Positions 7,632 through 14,077 of a DNA stretch of 16,703 bases are shown here, one piece after another. Location: assembly GCA_021812665.1 (NCBI GenBank), contig JAKAMX010000013.1, positions 1 through 16,703 of the forward strand, written 5' to 3'. This DNA comes from a bacterium (GTDB lineage: Bacteria; Patescibacteriota; Minisyncoccia; Phycocordibacterales; UBA1550). Both the position numbers and the translations under genes were made by a program. The notes beneath the pieces were generated by a model that saw only the letters and a list, made by a program, of their open reading frames with translations, was not told the DNA's origin and searched no databases. The stretch's first letter is position 1; each line of letters opens with the position of its first letter.

Positions 7632-8273
7632 CTACTCTTTTTTGTGTCTGAAAACTTTTACACTTGCCGGACGAATAACTTTGCTATGAAAGCGATACCC
7701 CCTGTGTACTACTTCCGCGACTACTCCATCTTGCTCATCTGTCTCTGTAGTTGTTTCCTCTATTGCGGTGTGTATGCGAGGATCAAACTTTTCTCCCACT
7801 ACTCCGAGAGGAGTAAGTCCTCGGGATTCCAGTACTGAGTAGAACTGCGCATAAATGTACTCAACCCCCTTTCTCCAGTTCTCCCCAACACTCTCCCATG
7901 CTTCTTTGTTCGCAAATGCCGAAGAGAAGCTATCGAGGACCGGGAGAAGGTCTTCTATCAACCCTTCAGATGCAAATTTGATGAGCTCTCCCCTTCGTGC
8001 CTCCTCATCTTTTCGGGCATTTGCAAAATCTGCTCTCATTCGCTGCCAACCGTCTAAGTACTCCTTCTTTTCTGCCTCGCATATTTTGTTTTTTTCGCGA
8101 AGTTTTTTGATCACGAGCGCAGGGACCCCTGCTTCGTCCTCACCTTCGTAATGCACATCTGGTTCTTCAGAAATGCGTCGATCATTATCCATAGCGTCGC
8201 CACTACTGTCAAGTGGTCTTTCAGAACCCTCCGGAGGGTGATCTTTGGTTGTAATATCGTCTTCCTTTGTCAT
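7632..8273 (-). CDS. grpE: Nucleotide exchange factor GrpE
   Basis: GrpE is the dimeric exchange factor that releases ADP from DnaK. From ATG at 8273 the product has 213 residues. It has an acidic, disordered N-terminus (~1-58), then a long coiled-coil helix (IKKLREKNKICEAEKKEYLDGWQRMRADF in pieces). The family core is LLPVLDSFSSAF, then the C-terminal beta domain with GVVGEKFDPRIHTAIEE and VVHRGYRFHSKVIRPASVKV. An in-frame GTG at 8291 would extend it by six residues. I prefer the ATG at 8273 because the predicted transcription start lies close to that GTG and GGGGAA stands just before the ATG. It is the first gene of grpE-dnaK-dnaJ, directly downstream of the ribosomal operon terminator. Confidence 0.95.
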   Translation of the reverse strand: MTKEDDITTKDHPPEGSERPLDSSGDAMDNDRRISEEPDVHYEGEDEAGVPALVIKKLREKNKICEAEKKEYLDGWQRMRADFANARKDEEARRGELIKFASEGLIEDLLPVLDSFSSAFANKEAWESVGENWRKGVEYIYAQFYSVLESRGLTPLGVVGEKFDPRIHTAIEETTTETDEQDGVVAEVVHRGYRFHSKVIRPASVKVFRHKKE

Positions 8274-8295
8274 AATTCCCCATCTTATCACACTG

Positions 8296-8325
8296 CTTAT
8301 AAAGGCAAAAGGCGCAGAAATTCAA
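8296..8325 (-). promoter_or_regulatory. Probable promoter of grpE-dnaK-dnaJ
   Basis: On the minus strand TTGAAT (8320-8325, 4/6 to consensus) and TATAAG (8296-8301, 5/6) are separated by 18 nt. The predicted start is near 8289, giving a leader of about 16 nt before the grpE ATG. The -35 box lies inside the loop of the terminator hairpin at 8307-8342, so the two elements overlap. No CIRCE inverted repeat (TTAGCACTC-N9-GAGTGCTAA) is present, so HrcA control is not indicated. Confidence 0.55.
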
Positions 8326-8342
8326 TGATCACCGCGCCTTTT
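8307..8342 (-). terminator. Intrinsic terminator after rpsI (end of ribosomal operon)
   Basis: The minus strand reads AAAAGGCGC, 18 nt of loop, GCGCCTTTT: a perfect 9-bp stem whose 3' arm ends in TTTT, followed by GCCTTTATAAG. It begins 22 nt after the rpsI stop codon. Because the A-run and T-run are built into the stem it could work in both directions, though no plus-strand gene needs it. It separates the ribosomal/rpoA operon from grpE-dnaK-dnaJ. Confidence 0.82.
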
Positions 8343-8364
8343 GAAGTATAAATATTGTGGGAAA

Positions 8365-8853
8365 CTAGCGCTTCGACCACTGTGGTGCCTTGCGGGCCTT
8401 TTTGAGACCGAACTTGCGACGTTCCTTCATACGAGGATCGCGCTTGAGGAAACCGAGCTTCTTGAGACGTTTCTTTGTCTCGAGATCCATCATAACAAGC
8501 GCTCGTGAGAGACCATGGCGCAATGCTTCAGCTTGAGAGTGGACACCTCCACCAACAACTTTTACTGAAACAGTATACTTGCCGACTATCTTTGACTTTT
8601 CGATTGCATTCTTGACGATCTCCTGCAATTCCTTTGTTGGGAAATATGTTGCAACGTCCCTTCCGTTAACTACGATAGAGTCCTTTGATGATTCGGTAAC
8701 ACGCACGCGGGCTGTTGAAGTCTTGCGGCGACCAACTGCCTCAATGTAGCGAGCTGCTGTCTTTTTTGCTGGCTTCTCTGCTACTTCTTTGTCTGCAACA
8801 ACAGCTTTTGCTGCTCGTGGTGCTGCTTTTGTTTTAGTTTCTTTTGTTGGCAT
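8365..8853 (-). CDS. rpsI: 30S ribosomal protein S9
   Basis: S9 is a 30S head protein whose C-terminal tail reaches the P-site tRNA. The conserved core begins RYIEAVGRRKTSTARVRV (~residue 35). It contains VVNGRDVATYFPT and the KVVGGGVHSQAEALRHGLSRAL segment in pieces. It ends with the diagnostic RKAPQWSKR tail (family RPQFSKR). The protein has 162 residues against ~130 for most S9. The excess is an N-terminal extension of about 34 residues, rich in Lys, Ala, Thr and Glu and probably disordered. It lies 1 bp after rplM, the usual rplM-rpsI pair, and closes the operon before the terminator at 8307-8342. Confidence 0.97.
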   Translation of the reverse strand: MPTKETKTKAAPRAAKAVVADKEVAEKPAKKTAARYIEAVGRRKTSTARVRVTESSKDSIVVNGRDVATYFPTKELQEIVKNAIEKSKIVGKYTVSVKVVGGGVHSQAEALRHGLSRALVMMDLETKKRLKKLGFLKRDPRMKERRKFGLKKARKAPQWSKR

Positions 8854-8854
8854 A

Positions 8855-9208
8855 TTATTCGGTAACAGTTAAGTGCTTCATGCGCGCTTTATGAAGACGG
8901 TTGCGTGGGATCATGCGTGAAATGGCGTGAACAAGAACTTCGCCGTATCCTTTCTTCTCAATCATCTGCGCAAGGGTGCGCTCCTTGAGACCACCTGGGT
9001 AACCAGAGAAAAGTTTCTGCTGAACGATCTTGAGCTTGCTTGGAGCGACAGATACCTTAGAAGCATTTTCGATCACCACTTCTACGTCTGCAGCGATGTT
9101 CTTTTGAAATGCAGGTGAAGCTTTGCCCATGAGAACGCTCGCGGCCTCGCTTGAAACGCGACCAATCGTTCGTCCTTTTGCGTCAATTTTATATACCGTA
9201 GTAGTCAT
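8855..9208 (-). CDS. rplM: 50S ribosomal protein L13
   Basis: L13 is an early-assembly 50S protein that binds 23S rRNA domain II. From ATG at 9208 the protein has 117 residues, shorter than the usual ~140-150 at both ends. The conserved core is present: VYKIDAKGRTIGRVSSEAA (5-23), VVIENASKVSV, the loop FSGYPGGLKERTLAQMI and the GMLP-like segment AISRMIPRNRLHKARMKHL. An in-frame TTG at 9223 would add five residues and overlap rplQ. The ATG only 1 bp beyond the rplQ stop fits the packing of the operon better. It is followed by rpsI after 1 bp. No Shine-Dalgarno is present, so coupled re-initiation is likely. Confidence 0.95.
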   Translation of the reverse strand: MTTTVYKIDAKGRTIGRVSSEAASVLMGKASPAFQKNIAADVEVVIENASKVSVAPSKLKIVQQKLFSGYPGGLKERTLAQMIEKKGYGEVLVHAISRMIPRNRLHKARMKHLTVTE

Positions 9209-9209
9209 G

Positions 9210-9569
9210 TTATACAAATTCAATTACTGCCATCTTACTTGCATCGCCCTGACGACGAGGAAGCTTCAAAACGCGTGTGTAGCCACCAGGTCGCTTTGCA
9301 TAGCGAGGTGCGATCTCTGAGATGATCTTCTCAGCGCCAACTTCACCGGCAGTACCACCCAAACGAGAAATAATGATACGGCGTGAAGCAAGATCGCCCT
9401 TGCGACCACAAGAAACAAGTTTCTCAACAAATGGACGAAGCTCTTTTGCTCTTGCTTCTGTTGTCTTAATGTGCTCACGCCCAATGAGCGAAAGCGCAAG
9501 TGAGCGAAGAAGCGCAACGCGCCCTGCGTGATCTCGTCCAAATTTTCTGTTTGCGTTGTGGTGTCTCAT
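9210..9569 (-). CDS. rplQ: 50S ribosomal protein L17
   Basis: L17 is a bacteria-specific 50S protein near the peptide exit tunnel. The 119 residues match the family length. The start MRHHNANRKFGRDHAGRVAL is close to the consensus MRHR...KLGR...HR.ALLRNL. HIKTTEARAKELRPFVEKL and the C-terminal GGYTRVLKLPRRQGDASKMA are also diagnostic. It follows rpoA by 18 bp, the near-universal rpoA-rplQ order, and precedes rplM by 1 bp. Confidence 0.97.
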   Translation of the reverse strand: MRHHNANRKFGRDHAGRVALLRSLALSLIGREHIKTTEARAKELRPFVEKLVSCGRKGDLASRRIIISRLGGTAGEVGAEKIISEIAPRYAKRPGGYTRVLKLPRRQGDASKMAVIEFV

Positions 9570-9587
9570 AAAAGTATCGCTAATCTA

Positions 9588-10556
9588 TTAATTCTTGAGT
9601 GTAATATCGTGTGCTCCAAGCGCGCGCTTGATCTCCTGGATACCCTTATCCCCCAAACCATCGATCTCAAGAAGATCTTCTTCTGTTTTGCGTGCAAGAC
9701 CACCGATGGTACGGATGTTTGCGTTAGCAAGCGCATTTGTTGTGCGTGTTGAAAGATCAAGGTTCTCAACACGAGTCTTCAAAAACTCGTTGTCTGCAGC
9801 ATCTTTCTTTGATGGCTTCTCTTCTGTTTGCGCCACCTCTTCTTCAGATGGAGTTTCCTCGCGCTCAACAAATCCGATAACCGCCTTAAGCTGGTTTACC
9901 ATGATCTCGATCGATGACTCGAGCGCGCGACGTGGAGAAATAGTACCGTCTGTTTCGAGACTAATGCGCAAACGATTGTAGTCTGTGCGATCGCCAACGC
10001 GCATGTTGTCTACTTCGTAGTTCACACGACGGATTGGAGTAAAAATTGCATCGACAGCAATAGTGCCAACATCAACCTTCTCTTTCTGGTGAACTTCCTT
10101 TGGAACATAGCCGAAGCCGCGAGCAACAACGATCTCTGCGTTGAACACTGCGTTTTTTGAAGTGAGTGTTGCAATGTGGAGCTCTGGGTTCAAAACTTCC
10201 ACCTGTCCGCCTACCGTAATATCACCGGCAGTAACATCCTTCATGCCTTTCGCTGAAATAGTTACAGTCTGTGGCTCCATAGTAGTAAGCTTAAAACGTA
10301 CTTTCTTTAGATTGAGCAAGATCGTAATAACGTCCTCCTTAACTCCTTCAACCGTAGAAAACTCGTGAGCAACGCCGTCAATTTTTACCGTCGTAATAGC
10401 AGCTCCATAAAGAGATGAGAGAATAATGCGGCGGAGTGAGTTACCGAGCGTGTGTCCATACCCTGGGTAAAGACCTTCAATTTCATAACTACCCTTAAAA
10501 CCGTCCTCAGAGAGAACTCGTGGCTTCGATGGCAATGTAATGTTGTAGTCGAGCAT
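9588..10556 (-). CDS. rpoA: DNA-directed RNA polymerase alpha subunit
   Basis: Alpha dimerises to nucleate RNA polymerase assembly and contacts promoter DNA and activators through its C-terminal domain. The 322-residue protein has the complete N-terminal domain (1-~232), including LYPGYGHTLGNSLRRIILSS (29-48). An acidic linker follows (~233-256). The helix-hairpin-helix C-terminal domain spans ~257-322. In the latter, the residues matching E. coli UP-element contacts Arg265 and Asn268 are kept (Arg271, Asn274). Gly302, Lys304 and Glu308 correspond to Gly296, Lys298 and Glu302; Cys269 is Ala here. It has a recognisable internal promoter just upstream (10580-10608) within the alpha operon. The identification is certain. 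Confidence 0.98.
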   Translation of the reverse strand: MLDYNITLPSKPRVLSEDGFKGSYEIEGLYPGYGHTLGNSLRRIILSSLYGAAITTVKIDGVAHEFSTVEGVKEDVITILLNLKKVRFKLTTMEPQTVTISAKGMKDVTAGDITVGGQVEVLNPELHIATLTSKNAVFNAEIVVARGFGYVPKEVHQKEKVDVGTIAVDAIFTPIRRVNYEVDNMRVGDRTDYNRLRISLETDGTISPRRALESSIEIMVNQLKAVIGFVEREETPSEEEVAQTEEKPSKKDAADNEFLKTRVENLDLSTRTTNALANANIRTIGGLARKTEEDLLEIDGLGDKGIQEIKRALGAHDITLKN

Positions 10557-10579
10557 GGTGATGTGTAAATTTAGACGAA

Positions 10580-10608
10580 ACTATACCTTATATTAGTGAT
10601 AATTGCAA
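10580..10608 (-). promoter_or_regulatory. Internal promoter for rpoA-rplQ-rplM-rpsI
   Basis: In the 68-bp rpsD-rpoA gap the minus strand reads TTGCAA (10603-10608, 4/6), a 17-nt spacer, then TATAGT (10580-10585, 5/6). The predicted start lies about 16-17 nt before the rpoA ATG, with no Shine-Dalgarno in between. The same TATAGT -10 with a TTGCAx -35 and 17-nt spacing occurs before rpmJ, which supports both calls. Confidence 0.65.
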
Positions 10609-10624
10609 CCCTTGCGAACACTAA

Positions 10625-11236
10625 CTAACGGCTATAAAACTCAATAACTGACGTAAGGTTGAACGTGTGGTCTCCCTGTGCAGCCTTTGGCTTACCCTGA
10701 ACCATTGCAGTCATTTTCTCTCCATCAATCTTGATCCATGTTGGCGCGGTCAAGGCTTTTAGCTTCTCAGACAATCCTTCAAAAAGCTTTGAGACCTTGC
10801 TTCCTTCACGAACGGCGATGGTGTCGCCAATCTTTAGTCTTCGTGATGGAATAGTTGTGCGACGACCGTTCACCGTAATGTGTCCGTGCGCAACAATCTG
10901 TCGTGCTACTGAGGATGACTTTGCAAAACCTGAGCGCAATACAACGTTGTCGAGACGCAATTCAAGAATTTCGAAAAGGTATTCTGCTGGATTTGTTCCT
11001 TTAACGCTTCCTGATTCCTTAACGTAGTTTGAGAACTGCTTCTCGCGCAAACCGTATGTGTTACGAACCTTCTGCTTCTCGCGGAACTGTCGACCGTAGT
11101 CGGTCTGGGGCGCGCGGTGTTTCTTCTCAGAAAGCAGCTTACCTGGTGGGTAAGGGCGTTTTTTATATGCGCATTTCTCGCGACCACAAATTGATTCTCC
11201 GAGACGGCGGCAAACTTTACATGCGATTCTTGTCAT
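10625..11236 (-). CDS. rpsD: 30S ribosomal protein S4, zinc-ribbon form
   Basis: S4 is a primary 16S rRNA-binding protein that starts 30S body assembly, and in several bacteria it represses its own operon. The 203-residue protein carries KKRPYPPGKLL (25-35), the KQKVRNTYGLREKQFSNYV segment and a complete S4 RNA-binding domain (~92-155: LRLDNVVLRSGFAKS, then VARQIVAHGHITVNGR). Four N-terminal cysteines (Cys6, 9, 17, 22) have spacing C-x2-C-x7-C-x4-C. This fits a zinc site but with a loop about six residues shorter than in Thermus S4 (C-x2-C-x13-C-x4-C). The gene sits between rpsK and rpoA as in other alpha operons, 14 bp after rpsK. It is the natural candidate regulator for the structured leader upstream of rpmJ. 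Confidence 0.97.
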   Translation of the reverse strand: MTRIACKVCRRLGESICGREKCAYKKRPYPPGKLLSEKKHRAPQTDYGRQFREKQKVRNTYGLREKQFSNYVKESGSVKGTNPAEYLFEILELRLDNVVLRSGFAKSSSVARQIVAHGHITVNGRRTTIPSRRLKIGDTIAVREGSKVSKLFEGLSEKLKALTAPTWIKIDGEKMTAMVQGKPKAAQGDHTFNLTSVIEFYSR

Positions 11237-11250
11237 GGGTAAATAATATA

Positions 11251-11685
11251 TTAAATTCTACGTGGCTTCTTTGGCTTTGGTCCGTTGTGAGGAACGGGTG
11301 TCACATCGCGGATCATGGTAATGTCGATACCTTTTGAGTTGAATGCACGGATTGAGCTTTCGCGTCCTGCGCCTACTCCTTTTACCACTACATCAACTTC
11401 CTTTACGCCAATAGCTGCAGCCTTCTCGCCGATAAGCTCACCAACTTTTGCGGCAGCAAAGGGTGTTCCCTTCTTTGCCCCCTTGAAACCAAGTGAACCA
11501 GAAGATGACCACACAAGGGCGTTGCCCACTTTGTCAGAAAGCAAAAGCTTTGTGTTGTTGTATGTTGACTGAACAAAGAGAATGCCATCGATATGCTTTT
11601 TCTTTGCAGTACGTGAAAGCGCGCGAGAAACCAATCCCTGATCAACGTTCTGTCCTTCCTTTTTAATAATTCGCTTTTTACCCAT
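11251..11685 (-). CDS. rpsK: 30S ribosomal protein S11
   Basis: S11 is a platform protein of the 30S subunit that lies close to the mRNA exit. The 144-residue protein (family ~125-130) has a basic N-terminal stretch (MGKKRIIKKEGQ and SRTAKKKHIDG). The conserved core follows: VQSTYNNTKLLLSD (39-52), ALVWSSSGSLGFKGAKKGTP, VVVKGVGAGRESSIRAF and the C-terminal IRDVTPVPHNGPKPKKPRR. The extra length is N-terminal. It lies 9 bp after rpsM and 14 bp before rpsD, with only AT-rich sequence and no Shine-Dalgarno in front of its ATG. Confidence 0.97.
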   Translation of the reverse strand: MGKKRIIKKEGQNVDQGLVSRALSRTAKKKHIDGILFVQSTYNNTKLLLSDKVGNALVWSSSGSLGFKGAKKGTPFAAAKVGELIGEKAAAIGVKEVDVVVKGVGAGRESSIRAFNSKGIDITMIRDVTPVPHNGPKPKKPRRI

Positions 11686-11694
11686 ATAATTATA

Positions 11695-12075
11695 TTATTT
11701 CTTCTCAGCCTTACGACGACCAGAACCCATCGTCTTGCGTACGTTACCGCGAACAGTACGAGAGTTTGTCTTTGTTCGCTGTCCACGAACAGGGAGCTTC
11801 TTTGAGTGGCGAACACCACGGTGTGCCTTGATCTCTTTCAAACGCTTGATGTTTGTTGCAACTTCACGTTTGAGATCTCCTTCGAGCGTAAACTCCTCAA
11901 CATGCTTTCGGATCTTTGCTTCCTCGTCAGCAGTAAGTTCTTTTGCGCGCTTGCCGTAGTCAATTCCAACTTTATCGAGAATCTCTTTCGCACGTGAGCG
12001 GCCTACGCCATATACAGCGGTGAGGCTGACTTCTAGTCTTTTTTCGTCTGGTATGGTTACTCCTAGGATACGCAT
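11695..12075 (-). CDS. rpsM: 30S ribosomal protein S13
   Basis: S13 is a 30S head protein that forms bridges to the 50S subunit and touches P-site tRNA. The 126 residues fit the family (~115-125). The start is MRILGVTIPDEKRLEVSLTA, then the helix-hairpin-helix YGVGRSRAKEIL. The middle is LKREVATNIKRLKEIKAHRG, and the diagnostic basic C-terminus is VRGQRTKTNSRTVRG followed by a lysine-rich tail. It lies 24 bp after rpmJ in the standard rpmJ-rpsM-rpsK-rpsD order. Confidence 0.97.
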   Translation of the reverse strand: MRILGVTIPDEKRLEVSLTAVYGVGRSRAKEILDKVGIDYGKRAKELTADEEAKIRKHVEEFTLEGDLKREVATNIKRLKEIKAHRGVRHSKKLPVRGQRTKTNSRTVRGNVRKTMGSGRRKAEKK

Positions 12076-12099
12076 GTCGTTAAATGAATATTATAAAGG

Positions 12100-12213
12100 T
12101 TAGCCCTGGCGTTGTTTATGGCGTGGGTTTTCGCAGATAACTCGAATACGGTCACCGCGCTTGACCGTCTTACACTTTGGACAAATTTTCTTTACTGATG
12201 CTCGTACTTTCAT
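12100..12213 (-). CDS. rpmJ: 50S ribosomal protein L36 (zinc-binding form)
   Basis: L36 is the smallest 50S protein and stabilises 23S rRNA near helices 89/97. ATG at 12213 opens a 37-codon frame: MKVRASVKKICPKCKTVKRG, then DRIRVICENPRHKQRQG. The zinc ligands of the C+ form are all present (Cys11, Cys14, Cys27, His32). Length and sequence match the family almost throughout. It lies in its expected place between infA and rpsM. It is the first gene after a strong promoter and a ~95-nt leader, and has no Shine-Dalgarno. Confidence 0.96.
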   Translation of the reverse strand: MKVRASVKKICPKCKTVKRGDRIRVICENPRHKQRQG

Positions 12214-12309
12214 ACAAAATTGATATTGCAAATAAATTATCTACGACTTCTCTGTCCGCTTCCTAAAAGCGGCAACAGGAAAGCGGGCAAATTTAAATAA
12301 CAAAACAGT
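12214..12309 (-). promoter_or_regulatory. Structured leader of the rpmJ-rpsM-rpsK-rpsD operon with two competing hairpins
   Basis: The region between the predicted start (~12309) and the rpmJ ATG is the only long untranslated leader in the window. On the minus strand hairpin A is CTGT-TG-CCGCTT, loop TTAGG, AAGCGG-ACAG (12252-12278): 10 pairs with a 2-nt bulge. Hairpin B pairs CCGCTTTCCT (12277-12286) with AGGAAGCGG (12256-12264): 9 pairs with one bulged T. Both need the same AAGCGG arm, so they exclude each other. In E. coli S4 represses the alpha operon through a leader pseudoknot; an equivalent role here is my inference. No U-tract follows either hairpin, so attenuation by termination is less likely than translational or stability control. 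Confidence 0.5.
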
Positions 12310-12315
12310 CCAGCC

Positions 12316-12344
12316 ACTATACCGCACTTTAAAATTAAATGCAA
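12316..12344 (-). promoter_or_regulatory. Promoter of the rpmJ ribosomal operon
   Basis: On the minus strand TTGCAT (12339-12344, 4/6) and TATAGT (12316-12321, 5/6) are separated by exactly 17 nt that are AT-rich on the upstream side. The predicted start is ~96 nt before the rpmJ ATG. It closely resembles the rpoA internal promoter (TTGCAA-17-TATAGT). The stretch from here back to the infA stop (12345-12420) holds nothing else I can assign. Confidence 0.7.
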
Positions 12345-12420
12345 GTAGCTCCCCTCCAGATATCCCCAACAGCAGTCATTGAGATACGGATTTCTTAATA
12401 CGGCCTTAAAAGTGCCCAAA

Positions 12421-12639
12421 TTAAAGGCGTTTTACTATTCTGCCCCTTCCACCATAGGCGTCCTGCAGTACGACCACCTTGTCTCCGACGAGTACCTTTA
12501 TGCGGTGAAGGCGCATTTTCCCGGCGAGGTAGGCAATGACCACCTGTCCGTCAGTGAGCTCTACGCGAAACATGGCACTGGGGAGCGCTTCGATCACCTC
12601 CCCTTGTATCATCAATTCGTCTTTTGTTGAATCAGCCAT
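12421..12639 (-). CDS. infA: Translation initiation factor IF-1
   Basis: IF-1 binds the 30S A site during initiation, together with IF-2 and IF-3. The 72-residue protein is a single OB fold of the expected length. IQGEVIEALPSAMFRVELTDG (11-31 region) and LAGKMRLHRIKVLVGDKVVV are near-consensus. The C-terminus, YGGRGRIVKRL, is slightly diverged from the usual Y.L.RGRI..R. It precedes rpmJ as in many bacteria, but here both have separate promoters and secY/adk/map are absent upstream. AAAGG stands 7 nt before the ATG and is at most a weak Shine-Dalgarno. Confidence 0.96.
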   Translation of the reverse strand: MADSTKDELMIQGEVIEALPSAMFRVELTDGQVVIAYLAGKMRLHRIKVLVGDKVVVLQDAYGGRGRIVKRL

Positions 12640-12650
12640 TGTTGACCTTT

Positions 12651-12679
12651 ATCGTACCAAAGAGAGGGCGTTCCGTCAA
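12651..12679 (-). promoter_or_regulatory. Promoter of infA
   Basis: The minus strand reads TTGACG (12674-12679, 5/6), 17 nt, TACGAT (12651-12656, 4/6). The -10 box ends 11 nt before the infA ATG, so the transcript would carry about 4 nt of leader and be nearly leaderless. Confidence 0.6.
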
Positions 12680-12703
12680 CGCGCCAGACACTCCCGCATG
12701 CGA

Positions 12704-14071
12704 CTATTTCGTCGAAATCTTAACAGTTATTTTTGTGGGGTCCAATGGGAACACAGTCTTCCACAATGGACGGATCGTCGCCTCAGCGGTGCTAATGTTG
12801 CGCTCCTGCATTATGATTTTTGCAAAGTCTTTCTTGTCCTTACCGATAAGTGCGCTCTGTATCTTTTTTGAGTCAATCTCGCCAACAAATGATGGGTCTC
12901 CAGTTATATGAAAACGTACCGACGGAAGATCTGACAAAACAACATTGTTCACGGGATCAATAAATGAAAAGATGAGCGCTGAAGAATTTGCAAGCGATAC
13001 GGGGTTACCCTGGTAATTTGCCAATGACGACGAGGCAATTTTTTGCGTAAGCGAATTTGTATCAAAAAAGAACACCGACACCGTAGCTTTTACAGTAACT
13101 TTTGCAGTATCGCTTGTTGAGTAATCCTGTGGAACTTCTTCAAATTTGATGATCGTACTACCGGGGAAAAATGTCATACCTTCTGGTATAAGTGCGCGTG
13201 CTTTTTCAACCGCAGATGACTTCAACGCAGACTTAAGATCATCCTGCGCTTTTTGCACATCAAAACCCGCAGGAACATTTACCGTACCGGCGTATCCGCC
13301 AGATATTGGTGAATCCGTTTTTGAGCGAGCAGTAAATTTTGTATAGCGAGGATCTCCTTTAAATCCCGGAATGGTAAAGTCGCCGAGGCCAATGTTGTAA
13401 TCCTTACCCGGAACATCTGCAAAAACGAGCGCCTCAACAAAACCCGGCTGCGTAACTACACCTCCGGAAATCTTTGCGCCAGGAACAACTACTGATTGAT
13501 CGATACGAAATATTTTGTGGTCGGCCGATTCCAGACGCGTATTTTTGATCAAACGCTGCGCATCCTTACTATACGCATTGTAAATAACGACTCGCCCTGA
13601 GGCCTTTTTTTGAACATCCTGCGCGGTAGTAGCAGCTACATCCACCGATTTTTCGTCATTGAGACTTATGAAGTGGAAAATGAGGCCATCTTTGGATAAC
13701 GCTCCGGTATCTTTGGAGGCGGTAAAATCCTGATCAATATGCCCCGCATACGTAAGAGGAACCACGTTGACCGTCGCTGCAGCAAAGTAGTTTGCCACTA
13801 AAAAACCAGTTACACCAAGGAGCACAATCGAGAATATCCACAAAAACATATGAGAGCGAACAGTTTTCTTTTCGCTCGGTGGCATTGATCGTGTCGGCTT
13901 GCTAAAAAAAGGATTATTTTCTATACGATAGCCACCTTCAGTGTTTTTGGTGACGCCTGCGGAAACCATCGGTTGCTTTTTGGGTGATAGTGCAGACTGA
14001 GAACCAGCAGAGACTGCCTGATTTTGACGGTGAACAACAATATCATCCATAGTTTTGCGGTTCATAGGCAT
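12704..14071 (-). CDS. Single-pass membrane protein with baseplate J-like domain
   Basis: The function is unknown. The 455-residue protein has a polar, probably disordered cytoplasmic N-terminus (1-~74). One membrane segment follows (~75-97: FLWIFSIVLLGVTGFLVANY), then a large outer part. Residues ~154-262 resemble the 'baseplate J-like' domain often annotated in Patescibacteria: KASGRVVIYNAYSKDAQRL, TRLESADHKIFRID, VFADVPGKDYNIGLGDFTIP and the GFKGDPRYTKFTARS, ISGGYAG pattern. No other phage tail gene is nearby, so a phage baseplate is unlikely. The rest (~263-455) is beta/alpha sequence I do not recognise. It starts 6 bp after the FtsA/PilM-like gene. That layout (cytosolic actin-fold ATPase, then bitopic protein) resembles pilM-pilN, but the PilN sequence is not evident. 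Alternative start: ATG at 14065. Confidence 0.6.
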   Translation of the reverse strand: MPMNRKTMDDIVVHRQNQAVSAGSQSALSPKKQPMVSAGVTKNTEGGYRIENNPFFSKPTRSMPPSEKKTVRSHMFLWIFSIVLLGVTGFLVANYFAAATVNVVPLTYAGHIDQDFTASKDTGALSKDGLIFHFISLNDEKSVDVAATTAQDVQKKASGRVVIYNAYSKDAQRLIKNTRLESADHKIFRIDQSVVVPGAKISGGVVTQPGFVEALVFADVPGKDYNIGLGDFTIPGFKGDPRYTKFTARSKTDSPISGGYAGTVNVPAGFDVQKAQDDLKSALKSSAVEKARALIPEGMTFFPGSTIIKFEEVPQDYSTSDTAKVTVKATVSVFFFDTNSLTQKIASSSLANYQGNPVSLANSSALIFSFIDPVNNVVLSDLPSVRFHITGDPSFVGEIDSKKIQSALIGKDKKDFAKIIMQERNISTAEATIRPLWKTVFPLDPTKITVKISTK

Positions 14072-14077
14072 GTAAAA

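Noticed and set aside
12237..12419. 60-codon minus-strand frame between infA and rpmJ, starting at TTG
   Set aside because: It overlaps the rpmJ promoter and structured leader, has only a TTG start, and its product resembles no family I know. The DNA is better explained as regulatory.
12704..14071. Prophage or contractile-injection baseplate gene
   Set aside because: The protein has an N-terminal membrane helix and no neighbouring tail, sheath or capsid genes, so only the domain resemblance is kept.
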